Source: an uncultured Prevotellaceae bacterium (GTDB taxonomy: Bacteria; Bacteroidota; Bacteroidia; Bacteroidales; Muribaculaceae). Taken from it: a DNA stretch of 6,940 nucleotides. A program made the position numbers and the translations under genes. The notes below the pieces were generated by a model. It saw nothing but the letters and a program-made list of their open reading frames with translations, had not been told where the DNA came from and searched no databases. The DNA lies in assembly GCA_937904375.1 (NCBI GenBank), contig CALDIG010000014.1, positions 1-6,940 of the forward strand, read 5' to 3'. Shown here in pieces: positions 1 to 6,618 of the stretch (position 1 is its first letter; each line of letters starts with the position of its first letter).

Positions 1-351
1 GCCATCTTTCCAACGACAGTCGGGCACCGTCACCTTGGCCCACTTGCTGACATCCAGCTTCTTGTTCTCCATATCGGGGCGTGCAGAGACAGACTTCTGC
101 AGGTCGAACTGCCATTTGCCGGCAAGCGACACATAGTAGGGCTGCATACGGTAGGCACCCTTCTCAATGTCGTTCTCGTATTGGAAACCGGTCACGTTCA
201 CCCTCGGATAAAGTTTGTGCTGTTCGAACACGTCGGGGTCGCTCCATTCGGTCAGCACCGGGGCCGACGACGGTTTGCTGTTTTTTTGCGCGAAGGCACA
301 CATCGGCAGCACAAGAGCCGACAAAATGGCGAGGGCAAACGATTTTCTCAT
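1..351 (-). CDS. Secreted family 2 glycoside hydrolase (beta-galactosidase-like), N-terminal part
   Basis: An open frame runs from ATG at 349-351 to the window edge with no stop (117 codons), so this is the 5' part of a longer gene. Residues 1-21 form a signal peptide (basic MRK, hydrophobic core, then AFA before Gln22), so the enzyme is exported, probably to the periplasm. After a short Ser/Pro linker comes TEWSDPDVF (34-42), which resembles the 'W-x-[DN]-P' start of Bacteroidota GH2 beta-galactosidases. PYYVSLAGKWQF (71-82) matches the 'pyyLSLnGkWkF' opening strand of the GH2 sugar-binding jelly roll, and VSKWAKVTVPD (101-111) matches its 'W..I.VP' segment. The catalytic barrel with its acid/base and nucleophile glutamates lies off the window, so substrate cannot be judged; beta-galactosidase is the usual label but beta-glucuronidase or beta-mannosidase-type activity is possible. 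The ATG is 21 nt after the stop of the beta-barrel gene, suggesting co-transcription. Confidence 0.8.
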   Translation of the reverse strand, partial: MRKSFALAILSALVLPMCAFAQKNSKPSSAPVLTEWSDPDVFEQHKLYPRVNVTGFQYENDIEKGAYRMQPYYVSLAGKWQFDLQKSVSARPDMENKKLDVSKWAKVTVPDCRWKDG

Positions 352-372
352 ATCATACAGTGGGTTGCGTGA

Positions 373-951
373 TTAAAACATCAATCCGAGGCCGAACCTG
401 AAACAATGTGGCGCCCAGGAGTCCTTCAGCAGTGTGTTTTTTTGCTGGTCGAAAACCTCGAACTCATTCACCATGAAGAACTGCCAGCCGACATAGACAT
501 TGACAGCCAGTTTGCGCGACACAGTCATACGCGCCCCGACGTTCACGCCGGCAGTCACGCCGCCGCTGTTAATCTGCATCTTGTCGCCATTGCTGTTGTC
601 GCCTCTCTTTTTCAGAAAGAACGAGTAGCCGGCATAGAGCTCGGTTGTAGGAGTGATCCAGTTGTCCAGATAGTGGGTGCGCAGGCCGAGCGTGAGAGGC
701 ACCTGGCTAAAGACCCCTTTCGAGTCGCCGAGGAAACCCACGCCCAGTTCGACGCACGTCTTGGGGCGTATCTGGAAACCGCCCGTCACATTGACTCCGT
801 TAAGCAGAAAAGTGTATGTGGAGCGGTTGACGTTGGTCAGCATCGTGTAGCTGGCCGTGCCATAGAACCCGTACTCGCGAAAAGGAGCGTGCTGCGCGAC
901 AGCCGCACCTATGACCGACACAAACACTAACAGTAGACCGATTTTTTTCAT
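373..951 (-). CDS. Small exported protein, predicted outer-membrane beta-barrel
   Basis: A 192-residue protein with a clear signal peptide: MKK, a hydrophobic core, and AVA before Gln20, giving a mature protein of about 173 residues. The mature chain alternates polar and hydrophobic residues with many Gly and aromatic residues (for example VNVTGGFQI, TELYAGYSFFL, VTAGVNVGARM, LAVNVYVGWQFF) and ends in a strand with a C-terminal Phe (FRFGLGLMF). This is the pattern of a small 8- to 10-strand outer-membrane beta-barrel, with charged loops such as KKRGDNSNGDK. No family name can be given; conserved 'hypothetical' or 'outer membrane beta-barrel' would be the usual label. Start is the ATG at 949-951, which gives a proper signal peptide. 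The ATG lies only 6 nt after the U-run of the upstream terminator, so there is almost no room for a separate promoter and leader. The glycoside hydrolase gene follows after 21 nt. Confidence 0.75.
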   Translation of the reverse strand: MKKIGLLLVFVSVIGAAVAQHAPFREYGFYGTASYTMLTNVNRSTYTFLLNGVNVTGGFQIRPKTCVELGVGFLGDSKGVFSQVPLTLGLRTHYLDNWITPTTELYAGYSFFLKKRGDNSNGDKMQINSGGVTAGVNVGARMTVSRKLAVNVYVGWQFFMVNEFEVFDQQKNTLLKDSWAPHCFRFGLGLMF

Positions 952-957
952 GCTGCG

Positions 958-1009
958 AAAAACATATACACTACCGGCTGCGACCCCGCAGGGTTTTGCC
1001 GGTAGTGTA
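958..1009 (-). terminator. Intrinsic terminator at the end of the lysine operon
   Basis: A perfect 12-bp inverted repeat (967-978 with 998-1009, arms TACACTACCGGC and GCCGGTAGTGTA) starts 13 nt after the atoA stop. Read on the minus strand it is followed by ATATG and five T residues (962-958), as for a Rho-independent terminator. The 19-nt loop is not plain: 978-982 (CTGCG) can pair with 987-991 (CGCAG) around a 4-nt loop, leaving a one-sided bulge. On the plus strand no T-run follows, so it should act only on minus-strand transcription. Confidence 0.7.
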
Positions 1010-1022
1010 CGTGGGATTGTTG

Positions 1023-1679
1023 TTATTCCATGTTTTTCAGGTTGGGCGACACTATCAGCTTGGCTTCAGTGGCGGCCTGCACCTGCTCGACGGTGAATTC
1101 GGGGTTGATTTCGGTCAACACGATGCCATCGGCAGTGATTTCCATCACACCCATCTCGGTGATAATCATATTCACCTGACCCTTGGCGGTGAGAGGCAGG
1201 GTGCACTTTTTGAGGATTTTGGGGTTGCCCTTGGCGGTGTGCTCCATGGCGAGGATGACTTTCTTGGCTCCGACGAGGAGGTCCATCGCGCCGCCCATGC
1301 CGGGGGTTTTCTTGCCAGGTATCATCCAGTTGGCCAGGTCGCCTTCTTCGTCGACCTGCATGGCTCCGAGGACACTCACGTCAACGTGGCCGCCGCGGAT
1401 GATGCCGAACGAGGTGGCGCTGTCGAAAGTCGAGGCACCCGGCACGTGGGTGATGTATCCGCCGCCTGCGTTGATGAACCAGGGATCCTCCTTGCCCTCC
1501 TCGGGGGTGGGACCCATGCCAATCATGCCGTTTTCGGACTGGAGAGTGACGTGTACACCCTCGGGCAGGAAATTAGGGATAAGCGTCGGCAGACCGATAC
1601 CGAGGTTGACGACATCGCCATCGTGCAGCTCCTTGGCCGCACGGCGCGCGATAAAGGGTTTAATCTGTTCTTTTTCCAT
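1023..1679 (-). CDS. atoA: Butyrate/acetoacetate-type CoA-transferase, subunit B
   Basis: A 218-residue class I CoA-transferase beta subunit, full length for the family. It moves CoA between acyl-CoA and a free acid; in lysine fermentation the expected reaction is butyryl-CoA plus acetoacetate giving butyrate plus acetoacetyl-CoA, in the cytoplasm. Family marks are ARRAAKEL (11-18), the GIGLPT loop (27-32), QSENGMIGMGP (47-57) whose Glu49 is the family's catalytic glutamate forming the CoA thioester, the Gly-rich NAGGG segment (about 70-74), and GGAMDL (about 129-134). The partner A subunit (AtoD) is not in the window and must be encoded elsewhere. The gene is last in the operon, 84 nt after kamE and directly before a terminator. 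Start is ATG at 1677-1679; the leader is A-rich without a Shine-Dalgarno. Substrate preference (butyrate, acetoacetate, succinyl donor) is inferred from context. Confidence 0.9.
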   Translation of the reverse strand: MEKEQIKPFIARRAAKELHDGDVVNLGIGLPTLIPNFLPEGVHVTLQSENGMIGMGPTPEEGKEDPWFINAGGGYITHVPGASTFDSATSFGIIRGGHVDVSVLGAMQVDEEGDLANWMIPGKKTPGMGGAMDLLVGAKKVILAMEHTAKGNPKILKKCTLPLTAKGQVNMIITEMGVMEITADGIVLTEINPEFTVEQVQAATEAKLIVSPNLKNME

Positions 1680-1763
1680 GATTTTGCGTTTTATTGTAAT
1701 CTATCGTTATTCTGTGTTTGACTGGCCAGATGTTCCGGGGCGCGATACCACGCACATCGGTGG

Positions 1764-2552
1764 TCACTTCCAGCCACGTTTCACCATCTCCTGTGCCACA
1801 TAGGAGGCCACGTCGTCGGCGTAAGTGTTGGCTCCGAAGCCGGCATCGTAGCCGAGTTCCTTGGCCAACTCGTGGCTTATGCGTGGGCCGCCGCACACAA
1901 GTATCACCTTGTCGCGCAGCCCCTCGGCCTCGAGCATTTCGACAAGCTCGGTGAGGTTTTTGATATGCACGTCCTTCTGTGTTACCGTCTGGCTTACCAG
2001 CAAGGCATCGGCATGCAGTTCAATGCCTTTGGCAATGAACTCCTCGTTGGGTACCTGGCTGCCGAGGTTGTAGGCCTCGATCATATCGTAGCGTTCGAGG
2101 CCGTAGTGGCCGGCATAGCCCTTCATGTTCATGATGGCGTCTATGCCCACGGTGTGTGCGTCGGTGCCTGTCGAGGCCCCGACCATGACAATCTTGCGCC
2201 CGATGTTGTGCTGGATGTACTCGTCGCACTCGTGCATATCCATCTTGTCGCTCTCCACCTTCGGCACATGGATGTTGGTATAGTCGACCGTATGGGTGAG
2301 GCTTCCGTAGCAGTTCATGAAACAGAAGCCCTCGGTGAGTTCTTTCTGATAGACCACCAGCGGGTTTTCGAAACCCATCTTCTTGAGTAGTTGTTTGGCG
2401 GCCTCCTCGGCCTCGGCGCCAGCGGGCACGGGAAGAGTGAAGCTGAGCTGCACCTTGCCGTCGTTCATTGTGTCGCCGTATGGCTTTATCTTGGTCAGGT
2501 CTAAGGTTTTGTCGTAATCCTTAGCCTCCATCGAATACAAACCTTCGCTCAT
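1764..2552 (-). CDS. kamE: Lysine 5,6-aminomutase, beta (cobalamin-binding) subunit
   Basis: A 262-residue beta subunit of the adenosylcobalamin- and PLP-dependent lysine 5,6-aminomutase, which shifts the terminal amino group of D-lysine or L-beta-lysine to C5 by a radical mechanism. Residues 1 to about 120 form the N-terminal domain, with the family opening GLYSMEAKDYDKTLDLTKIK (4-23). The rest is a Rossmann cobalamin-binding domain: DAHTVG at 131-136 is the DxHxxG motif whose His133 is the lower axial cobalt ligand; SQT at 187-189 and GG at 221-222 are the usual following cobalamin-domain marks. Lys144 in MNMKGYAG is 11 residues after His133, the same numbers reported for the PLP-linked lysine of the Clostridium sticklandii enzyme, so both cofactor ligands are present. 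ATG at 2550-2552 is chosen because homologues begin with the same S-x-GLYS text. It lies 51 nt after kamD. Confidence 0.96.
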   Translation of the reverse strand: MSEGLYSMEAKDYDKTLDLTKIKPYGDTMNDGKVQLSFTLPVPAGAEAEEAAKQLLKKMGFENPLVVYQKELTEGFCFMNCYGSLTHTVDYTNIHVPKVESDKMDMHECDEYIQHNIGRKIVMVGASTGTDAHTVGIDAIMNMKGYAGHYGLERYDMIEAYNLGSQVPNEEFIAKGIELHADALLVSQTVTQKDVHIKNLTELVEMLEAEGLRDKVILVCGGPRISHELAKELGYDAGFGANTYADDVASYVAQEMVKRGWK

Positions 2553-2603
2553 ACTGTATGTTTTTTTCCGTTTAGTTTATTGTGCTCTTGTTACATTCTA
2601 CAT

Positions 2604-4160
2604 TCATTTCCTGCCTTTCATCAGTTCGACAAACGGGTTGAAGTAGTGTTCGCCCTTCATGGTCACGCCGTCGAGTCCCTTGCCGCCGTTCTTGGGTCGT
2701 TTCACATCGGCGAAGATGCCCTTTTCGAGTGCAGTGAACAAGCCTTCGCTCTCCATGTTCTCGAGCAGGCTGGTGGCCTTGTCGAGAACCTCCTTGGCAC
2801 GGTTCTTGATGATGCCGCCGTCCTTGAACTCGACCTCTTCGCCGATATCCTTCATGTTGTTGAAGATGTACTTGGCGTTTTCGATTGAGAGGTAGCGGTC
2901 GCTCATAAACGGCGTGTGTATGGCCTCGGTAGGCATGCCCAGCAGCTGCAGACCCTGGTGGGTCCACTGGCCGATGATGTTGAAGAGAGCGTCCTGTATA
3001 TGTCCGCGGAAGATGTTGCCGGTCATGAACTTTGTGGGTGGCATGTATTTCAGCGGGGCTTTGGGGAAAATCTCACGCAGCATCTGAGCCTGCGCAAGTT
3101 CATAAAGGAAACCGTTTTCGAGCATGGGATCCATCTCGAAGGCGTGTCCCAGACCCATCTGCTCCTCGGGCAGACCAGCCATGAGAGCCAACTGCTCGTT
3201 GATAAGGTCACTGGCAAGCACGGTGTGGGCTGCCTCAACAGCGTCGGCAGTGGTGAGGTAGTTGTCCTCGCCGGTGTTGATAATCACACCTGCAAAACCG
3301 TTGATGATGCGGCTCATATACTGGTCGATGAGCGTGCGCTGCATATTGATGTCACGGAAGAGAATGCCGTAGAGAGCGTCGTTAAGCATCACGTCAAGAC
3401 CCTCAAAGGCTCCCATGATGGCAATCTCGGGCATACACAAGCCTGAGCAGTAGTTACACAGACGGATGTAGCGTCCCTGTTCCTCCCCCACTTCGTCAAG
3501 CGCCTTGCGCATGATGCGGAAGTTCTCCTGAGTGGCGAAAGTGCCGCCGAAGCCCTCGGTGGTGGCACCATAAGGCACATAGTCGAGCAGACTCTGACCT
3601 GTGGTGCGAATCACAGCAATCACATCGGCACCCTGACGGGCACCTGCCTGCGCCTGAACCACATCTTCATAGATGTTTCCTGTGGCAACGATGATGTAGA
3701 GATAGGGCTTAGGACCCTCGCCAATGGTCTCCAGATAATGCTCGCGGCGGGCACGGCGGGCGCGGATGCGTGCCATGCTATCGTCAATCACCGGTTGCAG
3801 AGCATCGGCAATCGCCTTTGGGTCGGTGGTCACCACCTTAGTGATGTCAATCTCTTCCTTTGCCACCTTCTCTGCTATCTGTTGTGGAGTCAAGCCAGTC
3901 TGTATCATGGCATTGGCGATGAAGAACAATGCGCCCTCATTGAGCACACCCTTGTCTTTGAGCGCCTCGACCACCACATTGGGCAATGGCACGTCGTTGT
4001 CGTCAACGCCATCAATGCCCATGAGTCGGCACAGAGTGCGCTCCACGGCAACAGTGGTATATTGCTCCACAAAGGTCTGCACGTCTTGCGCGATGCCCTT
4101 TGCCAAACCTCTGGCATATTCCACCTTTTCGAAATCTAATCCTAATTTACTTTTCTGCAT
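2604..4160 (-). CDS. kamD: Lysine 5,6-aminomutase, alpha subunit
   Basis: A 518-residue alpha subunit of lysine 5,6-aminomutase, about the usual family length. It forms the TIM-barrel that holds substrate and PLP and pairs with KamE, which carries cobalamin and the PLP-linked lysine. Nearly continuous family text is visible: TVAVERTLCRLMGIDGVD (36-53), IVATGNIYEDV (157-167), VIRTTGQSLLDYVPYGATTE (183-202), YIRLCNYCSGLCMPEI (231-246), DALYGILFRDINMQRT (261-276), NTGEDNYLTTAD (295-306) and PEEQMGLGHAFEMDP (331-345). Arg185, Ser190, Ser239 and Tyr264 fit, with a shift of one, residues I recall as lining the PLP site in the C. sticklandii structure (Arg184, Ser189, Ser238, Tyr263). It begins 21 nt after kamC stops, in a very A/T-rich spacer, and is followed by kamE after 51 nt. 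No truncation or odd residue was seen. Confidence 0.97.
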   Translation of the reverse strand: MQKSKLGLDFEKVEYARGLAKGIAQDVQTFVEQYTTVAVERTLCRLMGIDGVDDNDVPLPNVVVEALKDKGVLNEGALFFIANAMIQTGLTPQQIAEKVAKEEIDITKVVTTDPKAIADALQPVIDDSMARIRARRARREHYLETIGEGPKPYLYIIVATGNIYEDVVQAQAGARQGADVIAVIRTTGQSLLDYVPYGATTEGFGGTFATQENFRIMRKALDEVGEEQGRYIRLCNYCSGLCMPEIAIMGAFEGLDVMLNDALYGILFRDINMQRTLIDQYMSRIINGFAGVIINTGEDNYLTTADAVEAAHTVLASDLINEQLALMAGLPEEQMGLGHAFEMDPMLENGFLYELAQAQMLREIFPKAPLKYMPPTKFMTGNIFRGHIQDALFNIIGQWTHQGLQLLGMPTEAIHTPFMSDRYLSIENAKYIFNNMKDIGEEVEFKDGGIIKNRAKEVLDKATSLLENMESEGLFTALEKGIFADVKRPKNGGKGLDGVTMKGEHYFNPFVELMKGRK

Positions 4161-4181
4161 ATTACATTATTTATATAGTAT

Positions 4182-5525
4182 TTATTCTGATTTCTCAAGT
4201 TCATGTCTCGCTAGGTCAATCCACTCGGGGTCAATACCGAGACTCTGGGCGATGTTGAGTGCCTCATGAGGCACTTCGCCATCTTCCACTTCTACCAGCG
4301 AGTAGTTCATCAAGCCATTGTCAAACCCTTTCACCCGAAGGCAGTGAGCAGAGCCTGGCTCTATATCGTAGTGCGTCGTCATCACGAGGCTCATCTGCTT
4401 GGTGGCAAGCACCTTTAGCAACGCCTGCACTAGTGCTGTGCCCTCGGTGGGATTGGTAGTGCGGGCTGGCTCGTCGATCAACGCCAATAGTTTTCTGTTT
4501 TCGCGTGATGCCTTGATAACGGCATCGATGTTCTTCATCTCGGCGGCAAACGAGGACAGTCCTCGCTCTATCGACTGCTCGTCGCCAATGCAGAATAATA
4601 TTTCGTCTTTTATCGCTATGCAAGCCTCGCTTGCGGGGATGCCGAAGCCAAACTGAAACAGGTATTGGCACAACGTCAAGGTCTTCAACACCACGGTCTT
4701 GCCGCCCATGTTGGCACCTGTGATAAGGGTTGGGCGGTAGGCAAAGTCGATGTTCACTGGCTGGAACAGCTTGCCGGCACGCCCAAGAGCATCTTTCACC
4801 TGTGGATGGAACATCGCCTTGTAACGACTTGAACCATCACTGGAAATTGAAGGGAAACACAGTCCCTGTTCCACCATCTGTCGCGCCTTGGCAACGTCAA
4901 TGTCAACCTTTGCGAGAGCTGTTAAAGCACGCTCTATCTCATCGACATGAGAATGTAGCTGGCGTGTCAGGTCTTGTCTCACGCCCTCCTCGATCTCGGC
5001 AGCCTCGATAAGCAACTCGTCTTGCTGTTCGGGATTCTTGCGCATTTGTATGCGTAAATCCTTCAGCTGCTCGCAATAGCTGTCATAAATATAGAATGAG
5101 GCTATCTTCATGCCATCGGGGTCGAGGATGGTTATCACCTCATCGAGCGACGGAATCTCCACCACTTGGTCAAGATTGTGTTCTTTGAGCAACTTCACCA
5201 CCTCAGTCGAGAGAATGGCGAGATGCTTCACCTCAAAGAGCTCTATGTCGTCGAGAGTTGACGACTGTCGCAGGTTCTTGATGGTAGTGCGTATGTCCTT
5301 CACTCCTTGAAGCCTGAAAAGCAGTGTGTTGAGGAACGAAGGCTCTATGGAGCGCACAAAATCGACAAAATGTCGCAAAACGTCATAGCACGCTGTGATT
5401 TCTTGCTCGCTAGTCATCATTTCACTATCGAGCAACCAGCGGCGAGCGAACCCCGACTGCAAGTCAAGCCCATCGAGCATGAAACGCAGTCCGCAAGGGG
5501 ACTCTATGACGTTCTTTAATTGCAT
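4182..5525 (-). CDS. kamC: MutS-like ATPase, predicted lysine 5,6-aminomutase reactivase
   Basis: A 447-residue protein with the C-terminal half of MutS only. Residues about 1-150 are helical and resemble the MutS core; about 155-220 are rich in charged heptad-like sequence, equivalent to the MutS lever or clamp helices. The ATPase domain has Walker A GANMGGKT (270-277), the MutS-type serine-loop text RGLSSFAAEM (321-330), Walker B LLALIDE with Asp351 and Glu352 followed by PARTTNPTEG, and the switch histidine in TTHYD (His385). The N-terminal mismatch-recognition domain and its Phe-x-Glu motif are absent, and the length is about half of MutS. With its place between kamB and kamD, this points to a mutase-maintenance role (ATP-driven release of damaged cobalamin or remodelling of KamDE) rather than DNA repair; the role is inferred and follows the KamC 'reactivase ATPase' label I recall. 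Start is ATG at 5523-5525; a small hairpin sits 3 nt upstream. Confidence 0.87.
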   Translation of the reverse strand: MQLKNVIESPCGLRFMLDGLDLQSGFARRWLLDSEMMTSEQEITACYDVLRHFVDFVRSIEPSFLNTLLFRLQGVKDIRTTIKNLRQSSTLDDIELFEVKHLAILSTEVVKLLKEHNLDQVVEIPSLDEVITILDPDGMKIASFYIYDSYCEQLKDLRIQMRKNPEQQDELLIEAAEIEEGVRQDLTRQLHSHVDEIERALTALAKVDIDVAKARQMVEQGLCFPSISSDGSSRYKAMFHPQVKDALGRAGKLFQPVNIDFAYRPTLITGANMGGKTVVLKTLTLCQYLFQFGFGIPASEACIAIKDEILFCIGDEQSIERGLSSFAAEMKNIDAVIKASRENRKLLALIDEPARTTNPTEGTALVQALLKVLATKQMSLVMTTHYDIEPGSAHCLRVKGFDNGLMNYSLVEVEDGEVPHEALNIAQSLGIDPEWIDLARHELEKSE

Positions 5526-5528
5526 TTT

Positions 5529-5544
5529 TTAGCTTACAAGCTAA
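5529..5544 (-). promoter_or_regulatory. Hairpin abutting the kamC start codon
   Basis: TTAGCTTACAAGCTAA is a perfect 7-bp inverted repeat with a 2-nt spacer. Its near end is 3 nt upstream of the kamC ATG (5523-5525), so in mRNA it would cover the ribosome-docking region; a 2-nt loop is tight, so the real stem is probably six or fewer pairs. It overlaps the first tandem octamer. A translational-control role is inferred only. Confidence 0.4.
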
Positions 5545-5567
5545 CGAGCTAACAAGCCGACGAGGCA
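5536..5567. repeat. Four imperfect 8-bp tandem repeats upstream of kamC
   Basis: Consecutive octamers read ACAAGCTA (5536-5543), ACGAGCTA (5544-5551), ACAAGCCG (5552-5559) and ACGAGGCA (5560-5567); on the minus strand this is a TAGCTTGT/TAGCTCGT run. The third base alternates A, G, A, G. The block lies in the 73-nt kamB-kamC spacer and looks like non-coding slippage-type or dispersed intergenic repeat DNA. Confidence 0.7.
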
Positions 5568-5598
5568 ATGGTAGTCGTTACACTTGTTATTTTCTTTT

Positions 5599-6603
5599 TT
5601 AACTTTTCAATAAATCATATACAGGCAGATTTATCGCCTGTGAGAGTTTGTCGCACAACACCTCGCTATCGAGAACATAGCCACTTGGCGAGGTGGGATT
5701 GACGGTAACAGCAATGAGTTTGCTCTTTTGCAGCACCTTGATGTTGCCGCCGTTTTTCTCGAAGAGCCTAAGCTGCTGTGGCGAGACAAATATCTTGGTA
5801 AAGTCGCGAACCACAAGCTCTACATTCTTGAGGCTCTTGTTCTTACGCACCTTTTCAAGAAACGAATCGACAAGTGCTCCAGCAACATAAATCGTGGAAC
5901 AACGTTCCATGCCATGAAACTGCACCTGCTGCGAGAGCGAAGTCACCGCCTCCATCTCATGCAGCTCACCGTCGGTGTCAATCCACCACACGCCCTTGTC
6001 AAGAGGTGAGAGAAGCGTAGTGTTGCGCTCATTTGTCACACCTATATTTATTAGGTCAACAACAAATGCCGTGCGCTGAACCAACTGGCTCATGTTTATC
6101 GAGTAGGCGGCTCCAGTGGCAAGTATCATCGACTGGCTCACCGCAGGAGAAGCCAAACTCAATCTCGACAAAGCGCCATCAACAATGGCAAGGTCAATGC
6201 CCTGACGACGCACATCGCGCATCCATCGCTGCAAGCCCGAGGTTGACGAAGGTCCTGAGAGCAAAATCTTGCCTTGAGTCAATGCCCTCGCTGTCACCAC
6301 ACGCCCCAAACTGGTACTCTCGTCGCTCACGTCAATGAGTTCAGAGACCAATCGACGCTGCCGGTAGTGCGCCTCGCTAGTACCGAAGTACATACCCTCT
6401 CGCAGCACAATCTCGGGTTTCTGAGTGCGGGTCACCTGGTCGGTGGTCTCTCCATCAATGCCTATCGAAGTCACCGCCACTCGTTTGCGGTCTAATGGGA
6501 GTCTCGCAAGAACATACTTCAAGCACTCGGTCTTGCCGGTGTTCTTTTGCAGTCCCACTATCGAGAGGCTGTTGTAGTTCAATATGTCATCGATGAACGT
6601 CAC
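5599..6603 (-). CDS. kamB: P-loop protein KamB, predicted lysine 5,6-aminomutase reactivase subunit
   Basis: A 334-residue cytoplasmic protein (numbering from GTG at 6601-6603). It carries an N-terminal nucleotide-binding loop, VGLQKNTGKTE (16-26), where Gly17 is followed by five residues before GKT, as in BioD/CobQ-like proteins rather than the strict Walker A. SIGIDGETTD (46-55) follows, and DLAIVDGALSRLS (137-149) resembles the 'VEGAG' Walker-B-like strand of that class. The C-terminal 100 or so residues (after about 235) look like a separate alpha/beta domain ending in LPVYDLL. The position between kamA and kamC matches lysine-fermentation clusters, where this gene is annotated as the KamB partner of the MutS-like KamC; the reactivase role is inferred. 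No ATG is available near the start. GTG at 6603 puts the protein start just before the first predicted helix; TTG at 6618 would add five residues and is the upstream limit, because a TAG lies two codons before it. Confidence 0.82.
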   Translation of the reverse strand: MTFIDDILNYNSLSIVGLQKNTGKTECLKYVLARLPLDRKRVAVTSIGIDGETTDQVTRTQKPEIVLREGMYFGTSEAHYRQRRLVSELIDVSDESTSLGRVVTARALTQGKILLSGPSSTSGLQRWMRDVRRQGIDLAIVDGALSRLSLASPAVSQSMILATGAAYSINMSQLVQRTAFVVDLINIGVTNERNTTLLSPLDKGVWWIDTDGELHEMEAVTSLSQQVQFHGMERCSTIYVAGALVDSFLEKVRKNKSLKNVELVVRDFTKIFVSPQQLRLFEKNGGNIKVLQKSKLIAVTVNPTSPSGYVLDSEVLCDKLSQAINLPVYDLLKS

Positions 6604-6618
6604 CCTTAGCGCTATCAA

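Noticed and set aside
996..1721. 241-codon plus-strand open frame opposite atoA
   Set aside because: It is antisense to a full-length, well-conserved CoA-transferase subunit. Its sequence is His/Gly/Val-rich shadow text with no family signature.
1747..1764. Small ACCAC/GTGGT inverted repeat at the kamE stop
   Set aside because: Only 5 bp with an 8-nt loop and no U-run. Expected by chance at this base composition.
1872..2390. 172-codon plus-strand frame opposite kamE (and similar frames at 2916-3446, 3738-4139 and 406-930)
   Set aside because: Each lies wholly opposite a confidently recognised or signal-peptide-bearing minus-strand gene, and arises from GC-rich third positions. None shows motifs.
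4161..4181. Promoter in the A/T-rich kamC-kamD spacer
   Set aside because: The 21-nt gap has no TTTG or TAnnTTTG elements on the minus strand. A/T richness alone fits a Bacteroidota translation-start leader.
4182..5525. DNA mismatch repair MutS or MutS2
   Set aside because: Only about 447 residues, without the mismatch-recognition domain or a Smr nuclease domain, and located inside the kam operon. The MutS-like ATPase is real, but the repair label is not supported.
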